A stretch of DNA of 64,000 nucleotides from Sphingomonas sp. PAMC26645 (lineage in GTDB: Bacteria; Pseudomonadota; Alphaproteobacteria; Sphingomonadales; Sphingomonadaceae), in the NCBI RefSeq assembly GCF_004795835.1, contig NZ_CP039249.1, forward strand, positions 2,331,001 to 2,395,000, written 5' to 3'. Numbering within the stretch: position 1 is the stretch's first letter; each line of letters starts with the position of its first letter. Positions 1 to 8,661 of this stretch are shown in pieces. The notes beneath the pieces were generated by a model. That model searched no databases. It was not told the origin of the DNA and worked only from the letters and a program-made list of their open reading frames with translations. The position numbers were made by a program, and so were the translations under genes.

Positions 1-1038
1 GCTCGAGACAGGCTGTTGCTGCGCGCTATCGGCAGTCCCGACCCTTATGGTCAGCAGATCGATGGTATGGGCGGCGGAAGCTCGAGTACCAGCAAGGCTG
101 CGCTCGTCAGCAGGAGTGCCCGCCCCGGGTACGACCTGGACTATTACTCGGCTGCGCTACCCATCGATGCCGCGTTCGTGGACTGGAGCGGCAATTGCGG
201 TAACCTCGCAGCGGCGGTGGCCCCGTTCGCGTTCCATCGCGGCATGTTGGAGGTGCCCCGCGACGGCATCGCTCCCATCCGCATCTGGCAGGTCAATACG
301 GCAAGGCTGATCGTGGCGCACGTTCCGTTCCGCGGTGGTCTGGTAAAGGAGCATGGCGACTTCATTCTGGACGGCGTTGCATTCCCCGCGACCGAAATTC
401 GACTGGACTTCGAAAGCGGACCAGATGCGCCTGATCTCTTTCCGACAGGGTCTCCGACAAGTGTCATCGAGTGGTCGGGCGGGGTACCCTTCGAAGCAAC
501 GTTGATAGATGCCGGAAGCCCGACGATCTTGGTCCACGCAGACGCTCTGGGGCTGACTGGCGTGGAGACCGCGGCGGAGGTGAACGCCAATCCGGAACTG
601 CTTGCTAAAGCCGAGCAGATGCGAGCTCATGCCGCGGTTCGCCTGGGCTTTGCCGCAACCCCTGAGGAGGTTACCGCGCGGTATCGGCAGAGCCCCAAGC
701 TGGCGTACGTCAATCGCGCTCGGAATTATGTCACGGCCAGCGGAACGCACGTGGACGAGGCCTCGATCGACTTGGTGGCGCGTACATTCTCCATGGGCAA
801 GCTTCACCACGCCATGACGGGGACAGGGACGGTGGCAATCGCAGCTGCGGCGGCGGTTCCAAATACCATTGTGAGCAGGGTCACCGGCGTTCGCAGCATG
901 GTGCGCATAGGCCACGCCTCCGGATCTGTTCCGGTTGGCGCCGAGTCCGAAAACGAAGACGGCTGGCGGATCAGACGTACCTCGTTCAGCAGATCCGCTC
1001 GCATATTGATGGACGGTACAGTGTTCATTCCTGTCTAG
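1..1038 (+). CDS. PrpF-family isomerase (5' end cut by the window)
   Basis: This is the C-terminal ~345 residues of a PrpF-family protein. The family includes 2-methylaconitate cis-trans isomerase and 4-oxalomesaconate tautomerase, cytoplasmic enzymes that shift double bonds in tricarboxylates. The reading frame is open from base 1, and the TTG at 16 is not the true start, because the residues before it already fit the family (ARDRLLLRAIGSPDPYG). Family motifs seen are IGSPDPYGQQIDGMGG, the following SSTSK, VDWSGNCGN and the C-terminal VRIGHASG stretch. Members are about 390 residues, so roughly 45 residues lie outside the window. The substrate cannot be told from this fragment. The neighbouring LysR gene is convergent, so the operon partners lie to the left. 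Confidence 0.88.
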   Translation, partial: ARDRLLLRAIGSPDPYGQQIDGMGGGSSSTSKAALVSRSARPGYDLDYYSAALPIDAAFVDWSGNCGNLAAAVAPFAFHRGMLEVPRDGIAPIRIWQVNTARLIVAHVPFRGGLVKEHGDFILDGVAFPATEIRLDFESGPDAPDLFPTGSPTSVIEWSGGVPFEATLIDAGSPTILVHADALGLTGVETAAEVNANPELLAKAEQMRAHAAVRLGFAATPEEVTARYRQSPKLAYVNRARNYVTASGTHVDEASIDLVARTFSMGKLHHAMTGTGTVAIAAAAAVPNTIVSRVTGVRSMVRIGHASGSVPVGAESENEDGWRIRRTSFSRSARILMDGTVFIPV

Positions 1039-1069
1039 GCACCGGGCCTTGAGGGGCAATCGAAGAGCC

Positions 1070-1195
1070 ATGAAACCGATATTGCATGAGGGCGCCTCCG
1101 AGATTGCCCTACACAACTACGAACGTCTGAAATTGAAGGCGATGGAGGCACTAGAACGGCGACCTATGGGTCTCGTTGGACACAAGCTGAGTTAA
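1070..1195 (+). CDS. small ORF, 41 aa, unknown
   Basis: A short ORF begins 32 bases after the PrpF-like stop with ATG at 1070 and ends at TAA 1193-1195. A GA-rich stretch (CGAAGAG) precedes the ATG at short spacing. The peptide is basic and amphipathic (NYERLKLKAMEALERRP). I recognise no family. It may be a real small gene cotranscribed with the isomerase, a remnant of a longer gene, or chance. Confidence 0.25.
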   Translation: MKPILHEGASEIALHNYERLKLKAMEALERRPMGLVGHKLS

Positions 1196-1248
1196 CGAGG
1201 CGGCGTTCCGATCCGCGTTTTGAGTTCGGTTCGTATAATCAGATATCG

Positions 1249-2154
1249 TTAGCCAAGCGGTTTCAGCTTAGCCGCTATGGTAAGCAATGCGCGCAAACCC
1301 GCGGGCACTTGTCGCCGTCCGGAGTAATAGAGGTAGAAGCCTGGCCCCATCGTCGCCCAGTCGGTCAGCACGAGGCGGAGACGGCCATCGGCGACATGCT
1401 CGGCAAACAGGGCCTCAAGACCAAATGTCAGACCCGCACCGTGCAGTGCCATCGCCAATGTCGAGCGACTATCGTCAGCGGTCATGGCGCTTTTGATGGG
1501 CACGTCGAAGTCGCCGTCCGGCCCCTCGAACTCCCAGCGGTAGATGCTGTCGTCGCCGAGCCGAACGCCCAGGCAGCGGTGATGCTTCAGTTCGTCTGGG
1601 TGCGTCGGCGTGCCACGCTCCTCCAGATAACCGGGAGATGCGGCAACCACCCATCTGAGGTCGGCTGAAAGACGCTGCGCGATCATGTCTTCGGGTACGG
1701 TGCCGCCATAGCGCACGCCTGCGTCGAACCCTTCGCCGACGACATCGACGATACGGTTGCTGGAGACGAGATCCACTTCGATACCGGGGTGACGGCGAGC
1801 CAGTTCGGCGAGCACGGGGCCTAGGACCAACGTTACCGCATCGACCACGGCATTGATGCGGATCTTGCCGCCAGGATTGGCACGAAGCTGATCCAGGTTT
1901 TCGAGTGCGGAGCCGATGTCGGCAAATGACCCGGAGACCGACTGCTCGAGCGTCTTGCCGGCCGACGTCAACGTCACGGACCGGTTCGTCCGGTTGATCA
2001 GTCGGACGCCAGCGCGGGCTTCGAAATTCTTCAGTGCATGGCTCACCGCGGAGGCGGACACGCCAAGCTCAAGACCGGCCCGACGGAAATTCCGGTGCCG
2101 CGCGATCGCCAAGAAATAGGCGAGGTCGGTGAGGTTGGTTCGGGTGACGAGCAT
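1249..2154 (-). CDS. LysR-family transcriptional regulator
   Basis: A DNA-binding regulator of about 301 residues. An N-terminal winged helix-turn-helix (residues ~5-65: FLAIARHRNFRRAG, then ASAVSHALKNFEARAGVRLINR) is followed by a periplasmic-binding-protein-like effector domain. I start at the ATG at 2154 (MLVTRTNLTDL), because LysR proteins normally have only a few residues before the first helix; an in-frame start at 2193 would add 13 residues. It diverges from the molybdenum aldehyde oxidoreductase operon, with its start 118 bases from that of the Fe-S subunit. By the usual LysR arrangement it probably regulates that operon in response to a substrate or product. The effector is unknown. 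Confidence 0.9.
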   Translation of the reverse strand: MLVTRTNLTDLAYFLAIARHRNFRRAGLELGVSASAVSHALKNFEARAGVRLINRTNRSVTLTSAGKTLEQSVSGSFADIGSALENLDQLRANPGGKIRINAVVDAVTLVLGPVLAELARRHPGIEVDLVSSNRIVDVVGEGFDAGVRYGGTVPEDMIAQRLSADLRWVVAASPGYLEERGTPTHPDELKHHRCLGVRLGDDSIYRWEFEGPDGDFDVPIKSAMTADDSRSTLAMALHGAGLTFGLEALFAEHVADGRLRLVLTDWATMGPGFYLYYSGRRQVPAGLRALLTIAAKLKPLG

Positions 2155-2258
2155 CTTGCGATGTTGAAGCAGATTCATCCTTGCATCAACCACCGTGGCG
2201 GTAACCGTCTCCGTGCAAAAGCGTTTAATAGGCCTGATCGGCGCCCCTTGGCGCGCCC

Positions 2259-2266
2259 AAGGAGGA
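2259..2266 (+). promoter_or_regulatory. strong Shine-Dalgarno fixing the Fe-S subunit start
   Basis: AAGGAGGA lies seven bases before the ATG at 2273. This marks 2273 as the start rather than the in-frame ATG at 2195, and leaves the Tat-like N-terminus at residues 8-28. Confidence 0.7.
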
Positions 2267-2272
2267 TCGCCG

Positions 2273-2905
2273 ATGGCCAGCGAGAGTTTTCAATTGTCAC
2301 GACGGGAGATGCTGAGGAGCGCCGCTACTACGGCAGCAGCATCCGCCATCGTGAGTGAAACGGCCGACGCCGCGCCGCCGGTGCAAGCCCTACCGACGTA
2401 CGAGGTCGCTTTGACCGTGAACGGCAAGCCCTGTGCGCTGACGCTCGACCCGCGGACGACGCTGCTCGATGCGTTGCGCGAACATCTGCACCTGACTGGT
2501 ACCAAGAAGGGCTGCGACCACGGGCAGTGCGGGGCCTGCACGGTCATGGTCAACGACGAGCGGATCAACGCCTGTCTCAGCCTCGCGGTCCAGCATGACG
2601 GCGATGCCGTGATCACGATCGAGGGGCTCGGCACGCCCGAGCACCTGCATCCGATGCAGGCCGCCTTCGTGAAGCGTGACGGATATCAGTGCGGTTACTG
2701 CACCCCGGGGCAGATCTGTTCCGCGGTCTCCGTGCTGCAGGAAATCCGGCGTGGCGTTCCCAGCCATGCGCAGGTCGATCTGATGGCAGCGCCGCAACCG
2801 ACTGGCGCCGAAATGCGCGAGCGGATGAGCGGCAACATCTGCCGCTGTGGTGCCTATTCCAACATCGTTGAGGCGATGGCCGACGTTGCAGGAGCCAGCG
2901 CATGA
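2273..2905 (+). CDS. paoA: aldehyde oxidoreductase, 2Fe-2S subunit (PaoA/YagT-like)
   Basis: The electron-transfer subunit of a xanthine-oxidase-family molybdenum enzyme, 210 residues. The N-terminus carries a twin-arginine-like export signal ([12 protein letters not shown], residues 9-20), as in the periplasmic E. coli PaoABC aldehyde oxidoreductase. The plant-type ferredoxin domain has cysteines 81, 86, 89 and 101 ([10 protein letters not shown]). The second, all-helical domain has cysteines 140, 143, 190 and 192 ([13 protein letters not shown]). Together these bind two 2Fe-2S clusters. The stop overlaps the start of the FAD subunit by four bases. Family and architecture are secure; that the substrate is an aldehyde is inferred from resemblance to PaoABC. 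Confidence 0.9.
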   Translation: MASESFQLSRREMLRSAATTAAASAIVSETADAAPPVQALPTYEVALTVNGKPCALTLDPRTTLLDALREHLHLTGTKKGCDHGQCGACTVMVNDERINACLSLAVQHDGDAVITIEGLGTPEHLHPMQAAFVKRDGYQCGYCTPGQICSAVSVLQEIRRGVPSHAQVDLMAAPQPTGAEMRERMSGNICRCGAYSNIVEAMADVAGASA

Positions 2906-3852
2906 GAAGCTTTACCTACGAGCGGGCACGGACGCCTGCGGACGCGGCACGTATCGTCGCAAGCCATCCCGGCGCGCGATTCCTGGCCGGCGGTACCAAC
3001 CTGCTCGATCTGATGAAGCTTGAGATCGAGACGCCGACTCATCTGGTCGACGTGCAGGACCTTAAGCTCGACCGGATCGAACCGACCGACGTTGGCGGGC
3101 TGCGGATCGGTGCGTTCGTCAGCAACACAGCGCTTGCTAGCGACGAGCGGGTGCGGCGGGATTACGGCGTCCTCAGCCGCGCAATCGTCGCAGGTGCCTC
3201 GGGCCAGCTACGCAACAAGGCGACGACCGCGGGCAATCTGCTCCAGCGGACGCGGTGCCCGTATTTCTACGACACCAACCAGCCCTGCAACAAGCGCAAG
3301 CCAGGGTCGGGCTGCGCTGCGATCGGCGGCTATTCGCGCCAGCTTGCCGTCATCGGATCGAGCGACGCGTGCATCGCAACCTATCCAGGCGACATGGCGG
3401 TTGCGATGCGCGTGCTCGATGCCACGGTCGAGACGGTGAGGGCGGACGGCAAGACGCGATCCATCCCGATCGGCAGCTTCCATACGCTGCCGGGCAACAC
3501 GCCCGAACGCGAGAACGTGCTCGATCACGGCGAACTCGTCACCGCGGTGACGTTGCCCGCGCCAGTCGGTGGTACGCATGTCTACCGCAAGGTGCGCGAC
3601 CGGGCGTCCTATGCGTTTGCACTCGTTTCGGTCGCCGCCATCGTCCAGCGCGACGGCAACGGACGCGCAGCGTTCGGTGGTGTCGCCCATCGGCCTTGGC
3701 GCGTGGAGGCTGCGGAGGCAGCGATGCCGAGTGGCGCGGTCGAAATGTCGAAAGCCGTCTTTGCCGGCGCGCGGCCGACCGACGACAACGCATTCAAGAT
3801 CCCACTCGCGACGCGCACCCTCGCGGCGGTCATTTCAGAGGTGAAGTCATGA
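2902..3852 (+). CDS. paoB: aldehyde oxidoreductase, FAD subunit with 4Fe-4S site (PaoB/YagS-like)
   Basis: The FAD-binding subunit of the molybdenum hydroxylase, 316 residues. FAD contacts are suggested by [13 protein letters not shown] (residues 27-39) and by the [14 protein letters not shown] stretch near 107-120. It carries four cysteines at 119, 129, 138 and 157, in the insertion that holds a 4Fe-4S cluster in E. coli PaoB. This separates it from ordinary xanthine dehydrogenase FAD subunits. The ATG overlaps the upstream stop, and its own TGA overlaps the next ATG at 3849, so the three subunits are translationally coupled. Electrons should pass from the Mo site through the 2Fe-2S clusters to this FAD. 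Confidence 0.9.
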   Translation: MRSFTYERARTPADAARIVASHPGARFLAGGTNLLDLMKLEIETPTHLVDVQDLKLDRIEPTDVGGLRIGAFVSNTALASDERVRRDYGVLSRAIVAGASGQLRNKATTAGNLLQRTRCPYFYDTNQPCNKRKPGSGCAAIGGYSRQLAVIGSSDACIATYPGDMAVAMRVLDATVETVRADGKTRSIPIGSFHTLPGNTPERENVLDHGELVTAVTLPAPVGGTHVYRKVRDRASYAFALVSVAAIVQRDGNGRAAFGGVAHRPWRVEAAEAAMPSGAVEMSKAVFAGARPTDDNAFKIPLATRTLAAVISEVKS

Positions 3853-6059
3853 TCTTCGACACACCCGCAGGCGCCAATCCGACCGACCGGATGAAGGTGC
3901 TCGGCAAGCCACTCGATCGCTACGAAGGGCATCTGAAAACCACCGGCACCGCGACCTATGCTTATGAATGGCAGGATGTCGCGCCCGGATTTGCGTACGG
4001 TTACATCCTGGGCGCGGCGATCGCCAAGGGCCGGATCACCACGATCGATACGCGCGATGCCGAACGTGCGCCCGGCGTGGTCGGTATCGTTACGTACCTC
4101 AACGCCGGCAAGTCCGGGGTCGGAAAGTTCTACGTCCAGAAGATGCTCGCCGCGCCGGAGGTCGACCACTATCATCAGCCGGTAGCCGTCGTCGTTGCGG
4201 AGACCTTCGAACAGGCTCGTGCGGCAGCGGCGCTGGTGCGGGTCGACTATCAGCGGACGGCGGGGCGGTTCGATCTAGCCGCGCAGAACGCCACCGCGCC
4301 GGTTCCGCCGGAGGGCGAGTTTGGCGGCCCCAACGAGAAGCAGGTCGGCGATTTCGCCAAGGCGTTCGCCGCGGCACCGGTCAAGGTCGACGAGACCTAT
4401 ACCGTGCCCGACCAAGCACATGCGATGATGGAGCCGCATGCCTCGATCGCGAAGTGGGACGGCGACCGCGTGACGTGCTGGACGTCGATCCAGCAGATGA
4501 ACTGGGGAACGCGCGACCTCGGGCTAATTCTCGGTATTCCCAAGCAGAACGTCCACCTGATCTCTCCCTACATCGGTGGCGGCTTCGGCGGTAAGGGGAC
4601 CGTGCAGGTCGATCTGGCGCTGGCGGCGATCGCGGCACGAATGGTCAAGCGCCCGGTGAAGATCGCGCTGCAACGTCCGATCATGTTCAACACCACGATC
4701 CACCGGCCCAGGACGATCCAGCGTGTGCAGCTGGGGGCGGGCGATGACGGGCGGCTGACCGCGATCGGTCATGACAGCCTGTCGGGCAACCTCGTCGGTG
4801 GGCGGACCGAGCCTACCGTCACCTCGACGCGGACGCTGTATGCGGGTGCGAACCGGCTGACCCGGATGCGGCTGGCCACGCTCGACCTCGCCGAGGGCAA
4901 CGCGATGCGGGCGCCCGGCGAAGCCCCTGGCCTGATGGCACTGGAAGTGGCGATGGACGAGCTGGCAGAAAAGCTGAAGATCGATCCGATCGAGCTTCGC
5001 GTGGTGAACGACACGCAGGTCGATCCCGAAAATCCGAACAAGCCTTTCTCGACCCGAGCCTTCGTCCGTTGCCTGCGGGAGGGCGCCGAACGCTTCGGAT
5101 GGGACAAGCGCCAGAGCAAGCCCGGCGCGGTCCGCGAAGGGCAATGGCTGATCGGTATCGGAATGGCAGGGGCGATCCGCGGCGGCAAGATCGCCAAGGC
5201 CGGCGCGCGGGCCCGGCTCGATCGGCACGGCGTCGTGACGATCGAAACCGACATGACGGATATCGGCACCGGCAGCTACACCGTCGTCCAGCAGACTGCG
5301 GCCGAGATGATGGGCGTCACGCCCGACCGGATCGTGGTCAAGCTCGGCGATTCCACCTTCCCGGAAACGCCGGGATCGGGCGGGCAGCAGGGCGCGCCTT
5401 CCGTGACGGCGGGCGTCTACGCGGCGTGTATGAAGCTTCGCGAAACCGTCGCCCAGCGACTCGGCTTCAACACCGCCGACGTCGACTTCGCGGACGGCCA
5501 GGTGCGCAGCGGCAACCGTTCGGTGAAGCTCGCCGACGCGGCAAAAGACGGCGACCTCGTGGTCGAGGACCTGATGGAGTTCGCCAAGCTCGCCGATCAG
5601 TTCCAGCAGCAGACGTTCGCGGCGCATTTCGCCGAGGTTGCGGTCGACGCCTATACCGGCGAGGTCCGGGTGCGGCGCATGCTTGCGGTCTGCGCCGCAG
5701 GACGCATCCTCAACGCCAAGACCGCGCGCAGCCAGGTGATCGGCGGCATGGTGATGGGCGTCGGTGCGGCGCTGATGGAGGAGATGGCGATCGACAAGCG
5801 CTTCGGCTTCTTCGTGAATCACGATCTCGCCGGCTATGAGGTGCCGGTCCACGCCGACATCCCGCATCTCGACGCCTTCTTCATCGACGAGGTCGATCCG
5901 ACGATCTCGCCGGTAAAGGCCAAGGGCGTCGGCGAGCTGGGTCTGACCGGGGTCGCGCCAGCGGTCGCCAACGCGATCTACAACGCGACCGGCGTCCGCG
6001 TGCGCGAGTATCCGATCACGCTCGACAAGCATCTCGACGCGCTGCCGGCGCTGACGTGA
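3849..6059 (+). CDS. paoC: aldehyde oxidoreductase, molybdopterin-binding subunit (PaoC/YagR-like)
   Basis: The catalytic subunit, 736 residues, close to the ~732 of E. coli PaoC. The frame is open far upstream, but the ATG at 3849 overlaps the paoB-like stop (ATGA) and gives the family N-terminus ([20 protein letters not shown]). Recognisable are [10 protein letters not shown] and the C-terminal [10 protein letters not shown] near residue 690, whose glutamate is the catalytic base in this superfamily. In PaoABC the cofactor is molybdopterin cytosine dinucleotide and the complex folds before Tat export. No PaoD/XdhC-like cofactor-insertion chaperone is encoded in this window, so it must lie elsewhere. 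Confidence 0.92.
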   Translation: MIFDTPAGANPTDRMKVLGKPLDRYEGHLKTTGTATYAYEWQDVAPGFAYGYILGAAIAKGRITTIDTRDAERAPGVVGIVTYLNAGKSGVGKFYVQKMLAAPEVDHYHQPVAVVVAETFEQARAAAALVRVDYQRTAGRFDLAAQNATAPVPPEGEFGGPNEKQVGDFAKAFAAAPVKVDETYTVPDQAHAMMEPHASIAKWDGDRVTCWTSIQQMNWGTRDLGLILGIPKQNVHLISPYIGGGFGGKGTVQVDLALAAIAARMVKRPVKIALQRPIMFNTTIHRPRTIQRVQLGAGDDGRLTAIGHDSLSGNLVGGRTEPTVTSTRTLYAGANRLTRMRLATLDLAEGNAMRAPGEAPGLMALEVAMDELAEKLKIDPIELRVVNDTQVDPENPNKPFSTRAFVRCLREGAERFGWDKRQSKPGAVREGQWLIGIGMAGAIRGGKIAKAGARARLDRHGVVTIETDMTDIGTGSYTVVQQTAAEMMGVTPDRIVVKLGDSTFPETPGSGGQQGAPSVTAGVYAACMKLRETVAQRLGFNTADVDFADGQVRSGNRSVKLADAAKDGDLVVEDLMEFAKLADQFQQQTFAAHFAEVAVDAYTGEVRVRRMLAVCAAGRILNAKTARSQVIGGMVMGVGAALMEEMAIDKRFGFFVNHDLAGYEVPVHADIPHLDAFFIDEVDPTISPVKAKGVGELGLTGVAPAVANAIYNATGVRVREYPITLDKHLDALPALT

Positions 6060-6577
6060 TCGCCCGACCAACGCTGGCACGCGCAGCATTCCTGATCCAG
6101 TTCGGCATCCTGCTAGCGCTGATGTTGTCCGTCAGCTCTGTTCAAGCACAAAGAGGAAGTTTCGACATGACCATCGCACGCAAGACGGAAATGAAGACCG
6201 TCGACGGACCGGAGGACTATTTCACCGGCAAAGTCACGATCACCGGCCAGTTTCAGCGCGACGAACCGTCCCGTGTTTCCGGCGCCATCGTCCATTTCGA
6301 GCCTGGCGCCCGCACTGCCTGGCACAAGCACCCCGCCGGCCAGACGTTGATCGTGACCGAGGGCGTCGGCTGGACGCAGATCGCGGATGGCCCGAAGCTG
6401 GAGTTCAATGCGGGCGACATCCTGTGGTGCCCCGCTGAGCACAAGCACTGGCACGGCGCAACACCGCACCAAGGCATGACTCATGTCGCCATCCAGGAGT
6501 CGGTCGACGGCTCGCCCGTGACCTGGATGGAGAAGGTGACGGACGACGAATATCTCGCGCCGCTTGGGTCTGAATGA
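6056..6577 (+). CDS. cupin-domain protein, possibly exported
   Basis: A single-domain cupin of 173 residues. Metal-site residues are visible in TAWHKHPAGQTLIV (two histidines) and in HKHWHGATP, with the second cupin motif following. It resembles the small cupin group that includes (R)-mandelonitrile lyase-like proteins. Two starts are plausible. GTG 6056 overlaps the paoC-like stop and gives a convincing signal peptide (ILLALMLSVSSVQAQ). ATG 6168 follows AAAGAGGAAG and gives a cytoplasmic 136-residue protein. I give the longer form because the extra residues look like a genuine export signal and the Mo enzyme is also predicted periplasmic. The reaction is unknown. Confidence 0.8.
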   Translation: MIARPTLARAAFLIQFGILLALMLSVSSVQAQRGSFDMTIARKTEMKTVDGPEDYFTGKVTITGQFQRDEPSRVSGAIVHFEPGARTAWHKHPAGQTLIVTEGVGWTQIADGPKLEFNAGDILWCPAEHKHWHGATPHQGMTHVAIQESVDGSPVTWMEKVTDDEYLAPLGSE

Positions 6578-6617
6578 TCGACCGCCGTACGCATAACCGA
6601 AACTAGGAAGTCACTTC

Positions 6618-7373
6618 ATGTCCACTACCCATCGCTTCTCCGACAAGGTCGCATTTGTCACCGGCGCGGCTAGCGGCATCGGCCGCGCTACGGCTGTTGC
6701 GTTCGCAACCGAGGGCGCCCGTGTCGCGATCCTCGATCTTACCGAAGATGCGCTTGCCGAAACCGCCGATGCCGTCAGGAATGCGGGCGCACAGGTGCTG
6801 GTCATCGCTTGCGACGTGTCCAAGCCGGAACAGGTCGAGGCGGCGATCCGTCAGGTCGTCGAGACCTTCGGTCGGCTCGACATCGCCTTCAACAATGCCG
6901 GCGTCGAGAACAAGGCCGCACCCGTCGCCGAGATCGCGCTCGATGAGTGGGACCGCATCCTCGACATCAACCTTCGCGGCACGTTCGTGTGCATGAAGCA
7001 CGAACTGGCACAGATGGTCCGGCAAGGTAGGGGCGTGATCGTCAACACGTCGTCGGGTGCCGGCGTCCGGGGTGTGGCGGGCGGTGCTTCCTATGCTGCC
7101 TCCAAGCACGCCATCATCGGCCTGACGAAATCGGCTGCGCTCGACTATGCCAAGCAGAATATTCGCGTGAACGCGATTCTGCCGGGCAACATCGAGACGC
7201 CGATGATGGATCGCTTTACCAACGGTGATATCCAGAAGGCCATTGATCTCGAGCCGGTCGGTCGCCTGGGCAAGCCCGAGGAAATCGCCGACGCTGTTCT
7301 CTGGATGAGCGCAGACCTAGGAGGATTTGTTACCGGTGCCGCCATCTCCGTGGATGGCGGCTGGTCGCTGTAA
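6618..7373 (+). CDS. SDR-family NAD(P)-dependent oxidoreductase
   Basis: A classical short-chain dehydrogenase/reductase of 251 residues. It has the nucleotide-binding TGAASGIG (15-22), NNAG (92-95), the catalytic serine in NTSSGAG (about 145) and YAASK (Tyr159, Lys163). Aspartate 40 at the end of the second strand (ILDL) favours NAD over NADP by the usual rule. It lies 40 bases after the cupin gene on the same strand, with GGAAG before the ATG, and is probably the last gene of the aldehyde oxidoreductase operon. A likely task is oxidising an alcohol to the aldehyde used by the Mo enzyme, but the substrate is inferred only from position. Confidence 0.88.
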   Translation: MSTTHRFSDKVAFVTGAASGIGRATAVAFATEGARVAILDLTEDALAETADAVRNAGAQVLVIACDVSKPEQVEAAIRQVVETFGRLDIAFNNAGVENKAAPVAEIALDEWDRILDINLRGTFVCMKHELAQMVRQGRGVIVNTSSGAGVRGVAGGASYAASKHAIIGLTKSAALDYAKQNIRVNAILPGNIETPMMDRFTNGDIQKAIDLEPVGRLGKPEEIADAVLWMSADLGGFVTGAAISVDGGWSL

Positions 7374-7385
7374 CTACGCGATCAT

Positions 7386-7421
7386 CCATTCACTCGCCGC
7401 CTTACAGGGGCGACTGAATGG
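7386..7421 (+). terminator. hairpin after the SDR gene, possible terminator
   Basis: Arms 7386-7398 (CCATTCACTCGCC) and 7409-7421 (GGCGACTGAATGG) pair with one mismatch around a 10-base loop, 12 bases after the SDR stop. No T-run follows, so it may be a Rho-assisted or 3'-stabilising hairpin. Confidence 0.45.
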
Positions 7422-7722
7422 AGCAGGGTCGCGAATGGAAATTGGACGAACGGATGAAGGGAAAGGGCGCAGACAAAGCTCCGAGTATCCGGGTATAGGT
7501 CGACTCGTCGTCGATTCCGGTCAGCGACACTCATCTCGTTGCGCCGGACCGAATGCTGCTGCAAGGCCGGCGGAGCCGGGCAAAGTCGCCGACCGCCCCG
7601 TGCACCGACACGAGCGGCATCATACCCCCGCCGCACACGCTAACCGTATGTAAACGAACACGCGCTACAATCTCGCTGATCCTCAGGGACGAATGTCCCT
7701 GAAAGAGAAAACGAGGGAGGCG
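7422..7722. other. noncoding stretch between the SDR and aspartic-protease genes
   Basis: About 300 bases without a convincing gene. It holds the leader of the downstream gene, including a perfect 8-bp hairpin at 7683-7702 (TCAGGGAC, GAAT, GTCCCTGA) just upstream of the Shine-Dalgarno GAGGGAGG. Confidence 0.5.
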
Positions 7723-8505
7723 ATGGCCACCAGAGTAACTGTCCACGCTGCGGCAATCGCGCTCGCGCTCACCGCGACACCCGCCGCCGCTCAGGTCCGC
7801 GTCGAGATCGGGGGACAGATCCAGGATGTCCCCGCAAACACCGTGCGCACCGTTACCACGGTCAACGGACGTACGCGCGTTGGCGATGCGGCATGGCAGG
7901 GGGGCGTGGGGACGCCTGGCATGGCGACGATCACCACCACCGAGACCACGGACGAGGACGGCGACGGTCACGTGCTGTCGCGTACCGTCGTCACCTGCAT
8001 CGAGCCACAGCGCACGACGGTCGCCGTCGTGGCGTATGCACCGCCACCCGTACCCCACATCGAGATCGACCCGGCCGACCTCGACGATCCGGTCGCGCTT
8101 GGGACGCCACGCGTCCTGCGGATCAATCGCGATTCTTGGGGCGGGCACTTCGTCGCGTCTATGATGATTAACGGCGTGCCCATCCGTGCGATCATCGATA
8201 CCGGCGGCGCATATAGCGTCCTCTCGGCCGAAGACGCGCGCGAGACCGGTGCCGACCGTGCCGTGCAGCGCGAGGAGGTGGCGGTCGGCATTGGCGGTTA
8301 CACCCGGGTCGGCGTCGCTCGCGTCGCGTCGGTCGAGATCGGCGGACAGAGCCTCGGCCGTATGACGATGCGTATCGGCCAGCCCGGCATCCCCTACACG
8401 CTGCTCGGACAGCCCGAGATCGCTCGGTTGGGACGCGTCACGATCGAGGACGGCGTGATGACGATCACCCCGCGCGGGATGCCGACGCAAGTAGCCATGC
8501 GCTAG
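7723..8505 (+). CDS. exported retropepsin-like aspartic protease family protein
   Basis: A protein of 260 residues from ATG 7723, chosen because GAGGGAGG precedes it and a clear signal peptide follows (AAIALALTATPAAAQ). An in-frame ATG at 7693 lies inside a hairpin and is less likely. The C-terminal half (from about residue 140) has the single-chain retropepsin fold signature: hydrophobic strand, then IIDTGGAYSVLS with the catalytic aspartate at 159. A glycine-rich second half follows (VASVEIGG, LGQPEIARLG). Retropepsins act as homodimers, each chain giving one aspartate. The region before residue 130 is unique to this protein. The target is unknown; the location should be periplasmic. Confidence 0.82.
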   Translation: MATRVTVHAAAIALALTATPAAAQVRVEIGGQIQDVPANTVRTVTTVNGRTRVGDAAWQGGVGTPGMATITTTETTDEDGDGHVLSRTVVTCIEPQRTTVAVVAYAPPPVPHIEIDPADLDDPVALGTPRVLRINRDSWGGHFVASMMINGVPIRAIIDTGGAYSVLSAEDARETGADRAVQREEVAVGIGGYTRVGVARVASVEIGGQSLGRMTMRIGQPGIPYTLLGQPEIARLGRVTIEDGVMTITPRGMPTQVAMR

Positions 8506-8511
8506 TCCGGC

Positions 8512-8547
8512 CAGGGGAAGGCAAGTTTGCAATGCACTGGTCCCCTG
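8512..8547. terminator. hairpin between convergent genes
   Basis: CAGGGGA (8512-8518) and TCCCCTG (8541-8547) form a 7-bp stem in the gap between the convergent protease and PLP-enzyme genes. It has no T-run, so support is modest. Confidence 0.3.
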
Positions 8548-8661
8548 TCGCCTGTCTCGAGGCGTGTCGGTCAAGACCGGGATGATAGATCAGGTCTCGC
8601 TGATCAGCGCGGTAGAGGTGATGGCGATAAAGTCGCCTGTTCAGTGCTCACCATTAGGGTG

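Noticed and set aside
4524..6089. 521-codon open frame opposite the Mo subunit gene
   Set aside because: It is antisense to a gene with clear family motifs. High-GC third positions keep that frame open; the translation is His/Arg/Asp-rich with no family features.
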